Shown one piece after another: positions 53,861-62,371 of a stretch of DNA of 64,000 bases. Origin of the DNA: Bacteroidota bacterium (lineage in GTDB: Bacteria > Bacteroidota > Ignavibacteria > UBA10030 > UBA6906); assembly GCA_030835135.1 (NCBI GenBank), contig JAUQWO010000057.1, positions 1-64,000 on the forward strand, given 5' to 3'. A program made the translations under genes and the position numbers. The notes beneath the pieces were generated by a model, which was given only the letters and a program-made list of their open reading frames with translations, searched no databases and was not told the origin of the DNA. Numbering within the stretch: position 1 is the first letter of the stretch; each line of letters starts with the position of its first letter.

Positions 53861-55555
53861 CTACCGCCTCCTCATCTCCGGGGTCGCCGGATCGAGATAC
53901 GAATAGTTGAGCCGCACATCCACATAGAAGCGGTCTTTCTCGATTTCGAAGTCTTCCGGCGCGAGGTCGCCCAGGTTCATCGTTTGCCATTCCATAGTGG
54001 GGGTGATCCATCCCCATTGTCCCTTCCCTGTCGATACGCGGATAGGCATTTTGAACTCTTTCACATCCGCCCTCCAACGATAGCGAGCACCGGATTCATT
54101 CCCCTTTTTCCAGGACGACACCTCCAGCACCGGGATCTTCGGGAAGCGCAGGTATTGGTCGAAGAAGTAGCCGAGGTCCGTGCCGGCGCGCAGGGTGATA
54201 TAGCCCGTGATATCCTCCCCCGTCACCGTCTGCATCGAGAACCGTGTCATGAGTCCGCGCAGCACATCGAACCAGAGCGTGTCGTTGCTGATCACGCTGC
54301 GCAGCGTATTCAGCACCAGCTGTCCCTTGTCGTACATATCCCCCGATCCCTCGCGGGCCACGTTGAAGGTGGCGATGATCGGTGACCGGTTCCCCACGTT
54401 GGATCTCTTGCCGTTGATATACTTCAGTGCCTCAGCGTAGCCGTACTGGCATTCCACGAACAGGGCCTCGGCATAGGCGCCGAAGCTCTCGTGGATCCAC
54501 ATATCCGCCACATCCTTCGCTGTGATCGCGTTCCCCCACCATTCGTGGGCGCTTTCGTGGATGATGATGAAATCGAACTTCAGTCCCGCCTCGGACGGTG
54601 CGCGACCCCGGTAGCCGCCGATATACCAGTTGCCGTAGGCCACCGCGGACTGATGCTCCATGCCGGTGTGCGAGCACTCCACGAGCTTATAGCCGTCACG
54701 TGGGAAGGGATAGGGACCGAAGAAGCGTTCGAAGCAGGTCATCATCGGCTTCACCTGGTCGAAGTGTGTTTTCGCCTTCTCCAGGTTCTCCGGCAGCACG
54801 TAGTAATCCAGCGTGAGCGGCGTGTTTCCCTGATACGTATCCGAGAAGTGGACATAGTTGCCGATGTTCACTGTCACGTTGTAGGTGTTGATCGGATAGC
54901 TCACGAACCAGTTGTACCGCTTCCAGCCATTGGCGAGGTTCTCCGTGGAGCGCAGCCGCCCGTTGGAGACATCTTCCAGTCCGGGCGGTACTGCGATGCT
55001 GATCATCATGCTGTCCGGCTCATCGTCCTGATGGTCCTTGGTCGGCCACCAGAGACTGGCGCCGGTGCCCTGGCAGGTGACCATCACCCATGGGCGGCCG
55101 GACCTGTCCTTGTCCCAGATGAAGCCGCCGTCCCACGGTGGGCGTTTGGCGGCGATCGGTTTGCCGCTGTAGGCAATGCGGAGAGTCTGGTGGGATCCTG
55201 CGGGGAGTTCCTTGGGGAAGTCCACGAACACCGCATCCGCCTCGCGTGTGAAACTCGGCTTTGTAGGAGAGCCTTGAAGCGTGATGCCGTCGATCTTCAT
55301 ATTCGCGAAGAGATCCACCTGCATGCGTGTGAACGGCCGGACCACATCAAAGGTGATCTCGTTGGAACCGCGCAGCGAGCTGTCCGCAGGATCGATGCGG
55401 ATATCGAGATGATAGAATCTCACGTCGTAGCAGGTCCGTTCGGGAGAGAGCATGCCCCGGAGGGAATCAGCATGGGTCAAGGCAGGATCACGTTCCTGCC
55501 CAAGGATCGTAGCACTCAGCAAGATCGTGCAGAGTGCGAGTGGGATTGTCTTCAT
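53861..55555 (-). CDS. M1-family aminopeptidase, secreted
   Basis: 564 residues from the ATG at 55555 (the codon before it is TTG). Signal peptide with core IPLALCTILLSATILG. Zinc motif HESAH at 333-337 with Glu356 eighteen residues later, and TGMEHQSAVAYG at 298-308 replacing the usual GxMEN. This GMEH variant is common in periplasmic M1 proteins of Bacteroidota and related groups. The N-terminal domain, catalytic domain and a short C-terminal part are present; the long HEAT-like domain is absent. Own sigma70 promoter at 55616-55644. Confidence 0.9.
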   Translation of the reverse strand: MKTIPLALCTILLSATILGQERDPALTHADSLRGMLSPERTCYDVRFYHLDIRIDPADSSLRGSNEITFDVVRPFTRMQVDLFANMKIDGITLQGSPTKPSFTREADAVFVDFPKELPAGSHQTLRIAYSGKPIAAKRPPWDGGFIWDKDRSGRPWVMVTCQGTGASLWWPTKDHQDDEPDSMMISIAVPPGLEDVSNGRLRSTENLANGWKRYNWFVSYPINTYNVTVNIGNYVHFSDTYQGNTPLTLDYYVLPENLEKAKTHFDQVKPMMTCFERFFGPYPFPRDGYKLVECSHTGMEHQSAVAYGNWYIGGYRGRAPSEAGLKFDFIIIHESAHEWWGNAITAKDVADMWIHESFGAYAEALFVECQYGYAEALKYINGKRSNVGNRSPIIATFNVAREGSGDMYDKGQLVLNTLRSVISNDTLWFDVLRGLMTRFSMQTVTGEDITGYITLRAGTDLGYFFDQYLRFPKIPVLEVSSWKKGNESGARYRWRADVKEFKMPIRVSTGKGQWGWITPTMEWQTMNLGDLAPEDFEIEKDRFYVDVRLNYSYLDPATPEMRRR

Positions 55556-55615
55556 CAACTTCTCTGATCAGTGAATGGAAGCGAAGATCGTTGGGCTCTC
55601 ATGATGGATTACAAA

Positions 55616-55644
55616 AGTATAGCGAAGGATGTCTGGGAAGTCAA
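55616..55644 (-). promoter_or_regulatory. M1 peptidase promoter
   Basis: On the minus strand: TTGACT (55639-55644), exactly 17 bp, TATACT (55616-55621). Same box pair as the promoter at 7440-7468. Predicted leader about 54 bases. Confidence 0.75.
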
Positions 55645-55907
55645 GGCTATCCCGCCTCAGGGTACATCCAGATAGGAGGATTCGCACTACAGGGAGCGCG
55701 CCGAAGCGACGATCCGGACAAGCCGTGTGATCCCAGTGTGTGTGCCCGACATTTCGCCGGTCTGAGATCCATCAGTTCCAGTGGCATATCATCACCGATC
55801 GCCCGGTCTGCCCCGATGATAGGAGGGGGCTTTGACAGTTTCATGACACTTCCGTACTCTTGAAGGCCTACCTTTGCGCAGTCACGCCGCGGTACTGATC
55901 TGGTCTT
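55645..55907. other. Intergenic region left of the IS cluster
   Basis: 263 bp; no gene recognised. In particular it holds none of the integrase half expected for the truncated IS3 on the other side of the IS3 copy. Confidence 0.4.
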
Positions 55908-55971
55908 CCCCTGTTATAAAGGACACGAAGTTAAGCTCCAGGGTGTTACATAAACACAGGAGGATATACCC

Positions 55972-56287
55972 ATGGAGCAGTCCCAGACAAAAAAAAGCTC
56001 GGCGTCGTTTTGACCAGCAATTCAAGGTCGACGCAGTTCGGTTGTCGGAAGAAGCCGGCAAGACGGTGGCAGAATTGGCCCGGAATTTGGGTATAACCCG
56101 CAGCCAGTTGGATCGGTGGCGCAGGGATTTCCGGACATCGTCGTCAGTACAAGCGGCCTTTCCGGGCAACGGCAACCTCGGTGCGGACGAGAAGGAAGTC
56201 GAGGAACTGCGCCGTGAGCTCGCTCGGGTCAAGGAAGAACGAGAAATTCTAAAAAGAGCTATGGCCGTGTTCTCACGACGGCCGTAA
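55972..56287 (+). pseudogene. IS3 orfA, frame broken or slipping at an A8 tract
   Basis: The ATG at 55972 has AGGAGG seven bases upstream and reads MEQSQTKK, but eight A's (55989-55996) shift it into a stop after 13 codons. The rest (ARRRFDQQFKVDAVRLSEEAGKTV, then LGITRSQLDRWRRDF HTH and a coiled coil to RAMAVFSRRP) is in the next frame; seven A's would join them. Either orfA is inactivated by one added base, or transcriptional slippage on A8 makes the full 104-residue protein. Its stop overlaps orfB start as TAATG. Confidence 0.75.
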
Positions 56288-57159
56288 TGAAGTATGCGTT
56301 CATCAGCGAGTTTGCACATGAGCATTCTGTGGCGCTCATGTGCAAGCTCCTGGGCGCATCCAGAAGTGGCTACTACCGGTTCAGACTCCATATCGTCAGT
56401 GCCCGGGCAACAGCCAACGTGAGACTTCTGGAGGAGATCAAAATCGTTCACCAGGCGAGCCGTGGCATCTACGGCAGCCCGCGGATACATTTCGAGCTCA
56501 ACAAGAAGGGAAAGCCCTGTGGACGTCATCGTGTGGCCCGTCTGATGGCCAAAGATGGCATCGCCGCGAAAAGTCATCGTCGTTTCCGTGTGACGACACG
56601 CCAACGAGAGGGAGCCATCGCTTCCCCCGATCTCCTGGGGCGTGAGTTTGTTACCGAGTGTGCTCATCAAGTGTGGGTGTCGGATATAACATACATCTGG
56701 ACCACCGAAGGGTGGCTGTATCTGGCCGTGATACTGGACCTCTTTTCGCGGACTGTCGTTGGTTGGGCGACCAGCGCCCGGATCGATGCTGAACTGGTCT
56801 GTACCGCATTCCAGCGAGCGACAGAGCGATACCCACTGCGATTTCCGTTGATCATGCACAGCGATCGTGGCAGCCAATACACGAGTGCCATGTTCCGGGC
56901 GCTCTTGAGCTGCCAATCGGTCCTCGTATTCCAAAGCAACGGGAAAAGCTGCTACGACAATGCCATTGCTGAATCGTTCTTTCACACTATCAAGACCGAA
57001 GGGGTGAACCATGAGCAGTTCGCCAGACGTGACGAATGCCATGGATTCCTCTTCGACTACATCGAGGTCTTCTACAACCAGCAACGCCTGCATTCATCTC
57101 TCGGGTACAACACCCCGATGCAGATGCTGCAGGAAATAATCAACACCCAAGCGGCTTAA
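56287..57159 (+). CDS. IS3-family transposase orfB (DDE integrase)
   Basis: 290 residues. HTH_21 region (SRGIYGSPRIHFELNKKG, RHRVARLMAKDGI) followed by the rve integrase core with intact DDE: Asp in WVSDITYIW, Asp in MHSDRGSQY, Glu in AIAESFFHTIKTE, and the C-terminal YNQQRLHSSLGYNTP. Looks catalytically complete. Produced with orfA to move copy A. Confidence 0.9.
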   Translation: MKYAFISEFAHEHSVALMCKLLGASRSGYYRFRLHIVSARATANVRLLEEIKIVHQASRGIYGSPRIHFELNKKGKPCGRHRVARLMAKDGIAAKSHRRFRVTTRQREGAIASPDLLGREFVTECAHQVWVSDITYIWTTEGWLYLAVILDLFSRTVVGWATSARIDAELVCTAFQRATERYPLRFPLIMHSDRGSQYTSAMFRALLSCQSVLVFQSNGKSCYDNAIAESFFHTIKTEGVNHEQFARRDECHGFLFDYIEVFYNQQRLHSSLGYNTPMQMLQEIINTQAA

Positions 57160-57182
57160 CTATCTGTCTACAGAAGCAGGGG

Positions 57183-57524
57183 GAGCTTCACTTCTCGTCT
57201 TGAGGAACTGGTTTTGTTTTTCGTTCAACTCCAGCAGCATCGCCTGCTTGCCGACTTTCTTCTCCAGAGCGGCCACGCGCACATCGTCCAGCGTTTTGCC
57301 CTTCAAGCCGGCAATGCCTCCGCTGATGACATCCTCCCGCCAGCGGGAGAGCGCCTCCACCGTCACCATGCACTCACGGCTGACGGCATCCAATGATTCA
57401 CCCCGGAGAAGGCGTATTACAACTTCGCCCTTCTTCTGGGAACTCCAGCCTCCTTGTTTCTCTTCCACCAGAGCATCCAGTCTTGTGAGAACTACCGTAT
57501 GAAATTGAGACGGAAAACTGCTCA
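57183..57524 (-). mobile_element. Truncated IS3 element (copy B) with orfA fragment
   Basis: Starts on the minus strand with TGAGCAGTTTTCCGTCTC at 57524, typical of an IS3 end. It encodes the first part of an orfA (from a GTG at 57468: VEEKQGGWSSQKKGEVVIRLLRGESLDAVSRE, HTH, then a coiled coil ALEKKVGKQAMLLELNEKQN) that stops where copy A begins. The orfB half is missing on the other side of copy A. Confidence 0.65.
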
Positions 57525-57644
57525 CTTGAAACTGGGGCCAACATACCCCTCGCAGAGAATGCAAACCGACAAGGTACTTCTATGTGCGTCGATCCCCACA
57601 TCGATCCTCTTGCCTTTTGCCCAGCCATCTCGCATGTTGGCCAT
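57522..57644 (-). pseudogene. IS110-family transposase, N-terminal fragment
   Basis: Forty codons from the ATG at 57644 with AAGGAGG upstream: MANMRDGWAKGKRID then VGIDAHRSTLSVCIL, the RuvC-like DEDD start of IS110 recombinases. It is cut at 57524, where IS3 copy B begins, and the junction creates a TGA. The remaining 300 or so residues are absent. Confidence 0.75.
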
Positions 57645-57720
57645 GGAAACCTCCTTGATCGCGCTCGCTGCATTCGTGCAGCACGGGCTTTCGCCCATCA
57701 CGGTATGGACTACTGCGTAG
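57645..57720 (-). ncRNA. Structured leader of the IS110 remnant, possible bridge-RNA relic
   Basis: In the minus-strand leader of the IS110 fragment two hairpins lie side by side: GGGC-GAAA-GCCC (57685-57696) and GCTGCA-CGAA-TGCAGC (57667-57682). The non-coding left end of IS110-type elements encodes the bridge RNA that guides recombination, and such stem-loops are its hallmark. Only part of the region remains before the IS256 end at 57768, so this is a relic at best. Confidence 0.4.
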
Positions 57721-57849
57721 TCCTAATATACCCTGCGACGAGGAGGTTTGGTAACGTCCGTATCTTTGTGTAAAAAGTAGAAGGTGCCGCTCCGGTTGAT
57801 TAGATTGTAGTTGCGAACCATCAATCAATCAACTGAGGAGACAGCACCC

Positions 57850-58812
57850 ATGAAGAAAGTACGTGCATCGGAGCAGAAACGCAACCAGATCGAAGCGATT
57901 CTTAAGAGCGGTTCTCGGGAAGCCATTGAGGACCTTCATCGACTGGGACAAGAGAAATTCTGGCAAGAGCTGTTGGAAGGCGAACTTGATGAGCATCTTG
58001 GCCGGGAGTGGTACAAGCGGTCCGAGGCCTCCCGGCAAGGGTACCGCAATGGCTACTACCCCCGGAAGATGATCGTTCCCGGCGGGATGCTGAACATCGC
58101 GGTTCCCCGGCTTCGCAACGTCAAGGAGAAGTTCACAAGTCGATTGCTGAAGAATGTCGCCGACATAGCCGAACGCGTCCGCAGCGTGGCGCTCGAAGCC
58201 TACGTCCGGGGGCTGTCCGTCCGCGACATCGAACAGACGTTCGTGACCGAAGACGGATCTCCGATGCTCAGTCGGAGTGTCATGAGCCGTGTGGCGACAC
58301 GTTTGCACGATGAGTATCTCGCCTTTAGCCAACGCGACCTCTCGGAACTGGACGTGGTGTATCTCTTCCTCGACGGCGTCTATGAATCGGTACGCCGATA
58401 CACCAATGGTCAGGCGCTGCTCTGCGCATGGGCGATTTGCGCCAATGGAACCAAGGCTATGGTGCACATTGCGGCGGTGCAGTCCGAAAGCGAAGACGCC
58501 TGGGTATCGTTTTGCGAGGACCTCTTGCGGCGCGGTCTGCGCCAGCCGCTCCTGGTCATCAGTGATGGAGGTCCCGCAGTGATCAAAGGCATCACGCGAT
58601 CCTTCCCCAAGGCGGACCGGCAGCGGTGCATCGCACACAAGCTGCGCAACATCGCAGCCAAATTACCACGCGACGTGGCCAAGGCCATCATCGAGGAATT
58701 CAAGGGCGTTTACTATGCCGCTGATCGGGCAACGGCCCTTGTACTGGCTGAGCAGGTGACAAGCAAATATGCATCGCAGTATCCATCGGCCGTGCAGTGC
58801 TTCAATGATGAT
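57850..58812 (+). pseudogene. IS256-family transposase, N-terminal part
   Basis: 321 codons from the ATG at 57850 (MKKVRASEQKRN; TGAGGAGACAGC upstream). Mutator-type transposase: ELDEHLGREWYKRSEASRQGYRNGYYPR, SVRDIEQTF, first Asp in LFLDGVYESV, second Asp in LLVISDGGP, then C/D(2)H-like RQRCIAHKLRNIA. Ends at ...QCFNDD, where the IS3 enters; the chain then hits the IS TGA. Confidence 0.9.
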
Positions 58813-58939
58813 TGAGGTGTACCCCATTGGCTGGACAGTTTTCAGCCATTCTTTAGGTGGATTATTTGTGGGTGTTGCTTTGGCTTCTACTGCTGTTCAT
58901 TGACAATCGGTTCCGCACCAAGTGTGCGTCCCGGTGAAT

Positions 58940-59800
58940 TCATGCGGCATTGATCCCGTGATGGTAGACCTCTGTCGGCTTCCGGTTCCCCAGTGATTCA
59001 TGGAAGCGTCGGTTGTTGTAAAACGCGAAGTAGGTGCCGAGCCCAGCGAGAAGCGTTACAGCCGTCTCGTAATTGTGAAGATACACGTCTTCGTACTTCA
59101 CGCTTTTCCACAGCCGTTCGATGAACACATTGTCCAGCGCTCTTCCTCGCCCGTCCATGCTGATCGCGATCTTGGCATCGAGCAGTGGCTGGAGAAACGT
59201 CTCGCTCGTGAACTGTGCGCCCTGGTCCATGTTGAAGATCCTCGGCGTGCCTCGGCGCAGAGCCTTCTTGAGAACGCGTACACAGAAATCCGCGTCCTGG
59301 GTATTGGAGATCCCCCAGGCAAGGACGTAGCGGCTGAATCAATCGATGACCGCAACCAGGTACATGAAGCCGCTTGCCATGGGGATGTACGTCAGATCGG
59401 TGCTCCACACGTGGTTTGGTTCGTTGATTCTCACCCCCCTGAGTAGATAGGGGTAGATCTTGTGATTCTGTGCTGGTTTGCTCGTTTTTGGCCCTGGATA
59501 TACCGCCTGAATACCCATGAGCTGCATAAGCCGGGCTATTCTCTTGTGATTCACCCGGAAGGTGCGTTCGTTCATCGCGGCGGTCAATTTCCGGATTCCA
59601 TAGAACGGATGTGCCGTGTATTCCCGGTCGATAGCCGCCATCAACGCGAGCGTCCCCGGGTCAACGGGCACCGGCACATAGTACAAACTTGAACGTGCCA
59701 GTCCAAGAAGCTCGCATTGATGGCTGATGCTCAGCTGGTCGTCCAGCGGATCGATCCCCGAACGGCGAGCATCAAGGGACAGCGTCAGACTCTTTTTTTT
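58940..59800 (-). pseudogene. IS3 orfB with a TGA stop in the catalytic domain
   Basis: Read from the A8 frameshift site it runs KKSLTLSLDARRSG, then HTH_21 (HPFYGIRKLTAAMNE) and the integrase core: Asp in STDLTYIP, Asp in NMDQGAQF, Glu in FIERLWKSVKYE. The trpytophan codon expected after LVAVID, where relatives have DWFSR, is TGA at 59339-59341, and the frame resumes at once with FSRYVLAW. A single TGG-to-TGA change therefore kills it. Confidence 0.85.
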
Positions 59801-60057
59801 AGGAAGTCGAGGTCGACCTTCAGTCGGCCGATCTCCTCGTACAGGCGCGCAATGATGGCTTCGTTCTCATCATGGCCGAAGTCCCGCGCGAAAAGATCAG
59901 GCAGGTGATCCTGGAGATGCTTCTTCCACTTCGTGATCTGATTGGGATGGACCTTGTACTCCGAGGCCAGCTCGGCAATCGTGCGGTCCTCTCTCAACGA
60001 TTCAAACGCGACTTTGCTTTTGAAGGCAGCGCTGTGTGTGCGGCGAATCCGTTTCAT
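59785..60057 (-). CDS. IS3 orfA with programmed frameshift signal
   Basis: 90 residues from the ATG at 60057 (MKRIRRTHSAAFKSKVAFE); the frame to 60096 is less likely. HTH (TIAELASEYKVHPNQITKWKKHL) and a leucine-zipper-like tail to FLKKRV. Eight A's on the minus strand (59793-59800) near its end are a slippery site: a -1 shift there leads into orfB, as for typical IS3 fusion transposases. Confidence 0.85.
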   Translation of the reverse strand: MKRIRRTHSAAFKSKVAFESLREDRTIAELASEYKVHPNQITKWKKHLQDHLPDLFARDFGHDENEAIIARLYEEIGRLKVDLDFLKKRV

Positions 60058-60131
60058 CTCTGGACCTCCTATGTGGAAAGTAACCATTTTTTCCACCTAA
60101 GCAAGCTGTCCAGTTTTTGGGGTACGGCTCA

Positions 60132-60431
60132 GATCTCGATGCCTGCTTAACGCATCTCAAGTACCCCGTGGGCCATCGGCGCTATATCCGCACGACGAAC
60201 ATGCTCGAAAGAACATTCGAAGAAGAAAAGCGGCGGACGAAGGTGATGCCGCAACATCAGAACGAACGGTCAGCGGTTGGTTTGGTCTTCGCTGTGCTGC
60301 ACCGGGTCTCCAAGCGCTGGTTCAAAGTCTCGATGACACCACTGGAACTCACGCAGCTGAGAGAATTGCGTCACCTGGTATGTCCGTCACATATCGATCC
60401 ACACTACATCTCGTACCGGATCGCGGCATGA
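60132..60431 (+). pseudogene. IS256-family transposase, C-terminal part
   Basis: Continues the upstream half: after GAT comes LDACLTHLKYPVGHRRYIRTTNMLERTFEEEKRRTKVM with the catalytic Glu, then SKRWFKVSM and the usual C-terminus. With the N-terminal part it makes a 419-residue protein, the normal IS256 length. Confidence 0.9.
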
Positions 60432-60449
60432 CCTTCGACCTTTTTACAC

Positions 60450-60709
60450 ACAAGAAAAGACTTGACCAGGAGGTTTTCCTGTTTTCCACTTTCAATATAG
60501 GTTCTACGTGGCCCTCGAAAGGGATGGGTGACCTAGATGTTGAGACTTCTTTTGACTGGGCCTACAACTTATTTCGGTGCGATTGGTCTTTGAAATGTGA
60601 ATCTATCAACAGCCCCCTAGTCTGGAACTTCGTTGAATGGTCGCGAAGTGGCGGTACGAATCTCGCAAGAAGAAAGCGAGGTTGCGTCAAGGGATTCGTC
60701 ATCCGAACC
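60450..60709. other. Low-GC spacer after the IS cluster
   Basis: 260 bp with visibly lower GC; no gene, hairpin or repeat recognised. The short rightward frame through it has no family signal. Confidence 0.4.
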
Positions 60710-62362
60710 TTAGGTAATCTTGATCACTGGGAACTGCTCGGCAGAGCCACTAACATGATATGTGATAGATACTTGCATTGGTGCCGACTGCAAATATTCC
60801 GTAAGTATCTTGATTGTCTCATCAAGTTGATGTAGAAGGGGTTCAATATGAACGGCATGTGAAAGTGGAACACCTCGATATGGATAGCACTTCACATGAG
60901 CCTCGAGTTGGTCTCCCATAAACTCCAGTTTCTCCAAATCGATAAGACGATATCCGCTTGTCGAGGGGGTTGCGTCAGGCCTCTCACGATTCCACACTTG
61001 AAATTCATCGCATATCATGAGCAAGAACCCAAGGGGATCGTTCTTTAAGCGAATGCCCTTCTTTTGGGTCGCTCCTGGGCGTTTTAGAGAGTGAAATGCC
61101 ATCGAAGTGGCTGACCACTTCAAGAATTCTAAGAGATATGGATCACTCTTCAGGATTGTAAGCTCAGCATGTACTTTCTCAAGAAACATGATGCCACTCA
61201 AGACGCCATGGTTGATGCGGTCTTGTCCAGCAGAGTTCTGAAAAACATAGTTGTCCAATGGCCAAGTTCCTACGAACACACCATCATGAAGTTTGCCAAT
61301 GGTGGTTGAGAACGCGTTTCGAACGAATTCCTGAACGGGGGTTGCAGCCGTACCAGACCACTCTCTCTTCAAAGGCTTCCAACTTGAGGCCTCAGGCGAT
61401 GGGTATGTTAGAACCGCGCTGTTGACGAGTTTTGCGATCCTGGCGCCAATATCCGGCATGATTTCATAAGCATATCCGGCATCATGTAGTGTTGCACTTG
61501 TGAGCCAAGCTACTTGGAACAATCCCCACAGATCATCAGGATTTGCTCCCGCGAATTTCTTCCCAAGGAGGTTTTGACAAGCATCCAAAACCAAAGACTT
61601 GAAAGATGGCACTCGATGTGATATTACATACCCGGTAAAGTACACTTGGAGGACATGCTCAAGATGGCCACGCATCAGTGGAATCGTACCCAAGGTGATG
61701 AGGTCAAAGTCCTTGAATGAATTTGCCATGCTGATCACGGGCGCGAGAAGTTTGTTCACAGCAACTTTGCTCCTGAAAACATCCCAAAAGGCATCCCACT
61801 TTGCTCGAGCACTCTCTTCTTTCCACACCGCCGAAGCGGCCTCATTGATGAGTTCCGCCTCCCAAGCTCCGGTATTTCTCAGTTCCCGAAGATGCTTATA
61901 CAATGCTTGCCCAACTTGTGTCTCATTCGATGTCCTCCAGACGCGATCAATTTCAACTACCCATGCGTTCATTGGTGCATCCTTGCTCAAAAAACCATTG
62001 ATCTCAAGCTTCAGCAGCTCGTGGAAATCATCTACTGTCACCCTTTGAGAAAAGATTACAATTGGCATCTCGGGATACGCATTGCGGATGAGTTTGGCGA
62101 TGTCAACACCAATTCGTTCCTCTCGTGACTGGCCAGGAGTGTCCTCAATCAACCAAACAATATCTAGCATTATCAGGTCGTAGGCAGCAATCTCGTCCAA
62201 TCGAAGTTCACTGTCTTTCGCGTCCGATTCAACGATTCTCGTGACCACCTTCACATTGGTGTGTTGGTCCGTGTGGTCGAACCACTCCTTTTCGAGGAGT
62301 TCACCATATATCTTCGAATATCCATAGTCATCATCACAAATCAATATCCTCGGCGGCTTCAT
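60710..62362 (-). CDS. Response-regulator receiver fused to an HD phosphohydrolase domain
   Basis: 550 residues with AGGAGC seven bases upstream. Residues 4-135 are a receiver: DDD at 10-12, phosphoacceptor Asp67 in YDLIMLDIVW, Lys127 in GFLSKD. Residues 230-460 form an HD domain with all expected metal ligands: His233/His236 (RGHLEHVLQVYFTGY), His293-Asp294 (TLHDAGYAYE), His385 (NHGVLSG), His424 (MAFHSL) and Asp452 (CDEFQVW). It is not the HD-GYP type. The ATP-binding partner gene ends nine bases before it. The GC content is lower than that of the genes to the left of the IS cluster. Probably a phosphorylation-switched nucleotidase or phosphodiesterase. Confidence 0.8.
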   Translation of the reverse strand: MKPPRILICDDDYGYSKIYGELLEKEWFDHTDQHTNVKVVTRIVESDAKDSELRLDEIAAYDLIMLDIVWLIEDTPGQSREERIGVDIAKLIRNAYPEMPIVIFSQRVTVDDFHELLKLEINGFLSKDAPMNAWVVEIDRVWRTSNETQVGQALYKHLRELRNTGAWEAELINEAASAVWKEESARAKWDAFWDVFRSKVAVNKLLAPVISMANSFKDFDLITLGTIPLMRGHLEHVLQVYFTGYVISHRVPSFKSLVLDACQNLLGKKFAGANPDDLWGLFQVAWLTSATLHDAGYAYEIMPDIGARIAKLVNSAVLTYPSPEASSWKPLKREWSGTAATPVQEFVRNAFSTTIGKLHDGVFVGTWPLDNYVFQNSAGQDRINHGVLSGIMFLEKVHAELTILKSDPYLLEFLKWSATSMAFHSLKRPGATQKKGIRLKNDPLGFLLMICDEFQVWNRERPDATPSTSGYRLIDLEKLEFMGDQLEAHVKCYPYRGVPLSHAVHIEPLLHQLDETIKILTEYLQSAPMQVSITYHVSGSAEQFPVIKIT

Positions 62363-62371
62363 GATGTGCTC

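Larger units (their letters stand above)
55912..57178 (+). mobile_element. IS3-family insertion sequence (copy A)
   Basis: About 1.27 kb. Termini were found as imperfect inverted repeats: left TGTTATAAAGGACA then AGTTAAGC, right (reverse strand) TGCTTCTGTAGACA then AGTTAAGC; CCCC/GGGG flank both ends outside. Carries orfA (55972-56287) and an intact orfB (56287-57159). No clear target duplication is seen. Next to its right end starts a second, truncated IS3 element. Confidence 0.8.
58813..60131 (-). mobile_element. IS3-family insertion sequence (copy C), 1319 bp
   Basis: Exact ends are visible: left TGAGGTGTACCCCA then CTGGACAG, right (reverse strand) TGAGCCGTACCCCA then CTGGACAG. A 3-bp duplication GAT flanks it (58810-58812 and 60132-60134). 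Genes run leftward: orfA 59785-60057 and orfB 58940-59800. Confidence 0.9.
57768..60449 (+). mobile_element. IS256-family element split by an IS3
   Basis: Inverted ends: left GTGTAAAAAG (57768-57777) then TAGAAGGTGCC; right, on the reverse strand, GTGTAAAAAGG then TCGAAGGT (60440-60449 inner). The transposase gene is split into two in-frame halves by the IS3 at 58813-60131. Removal of that IS3 and one GAT copy gives a continuous reading frame. No clear 8-9-bp target duplication seen at the outer ends. Confidence 0.85.

Noticed and set aside
55882-57093. 403-residue leftward frame
   Set aside because: Shadow of the IS3 copy A genes, whose rightward frames carry the DDE integrase motifs.
59339-59341. 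TGA read as tryptophan (altered genetic code)
   Set aside because: TGA ends many intact genes in this window, for example the Crp/Fnr and TetR genes; the simplest reading is a nonsense mutation.
60380-60835. 151-residue rightward frame over the IS256 end
   Set aside because: Runs out of the transposase end into AT-rich spacer and then antisense to the receiver-HD gene; no ribosome site or family.
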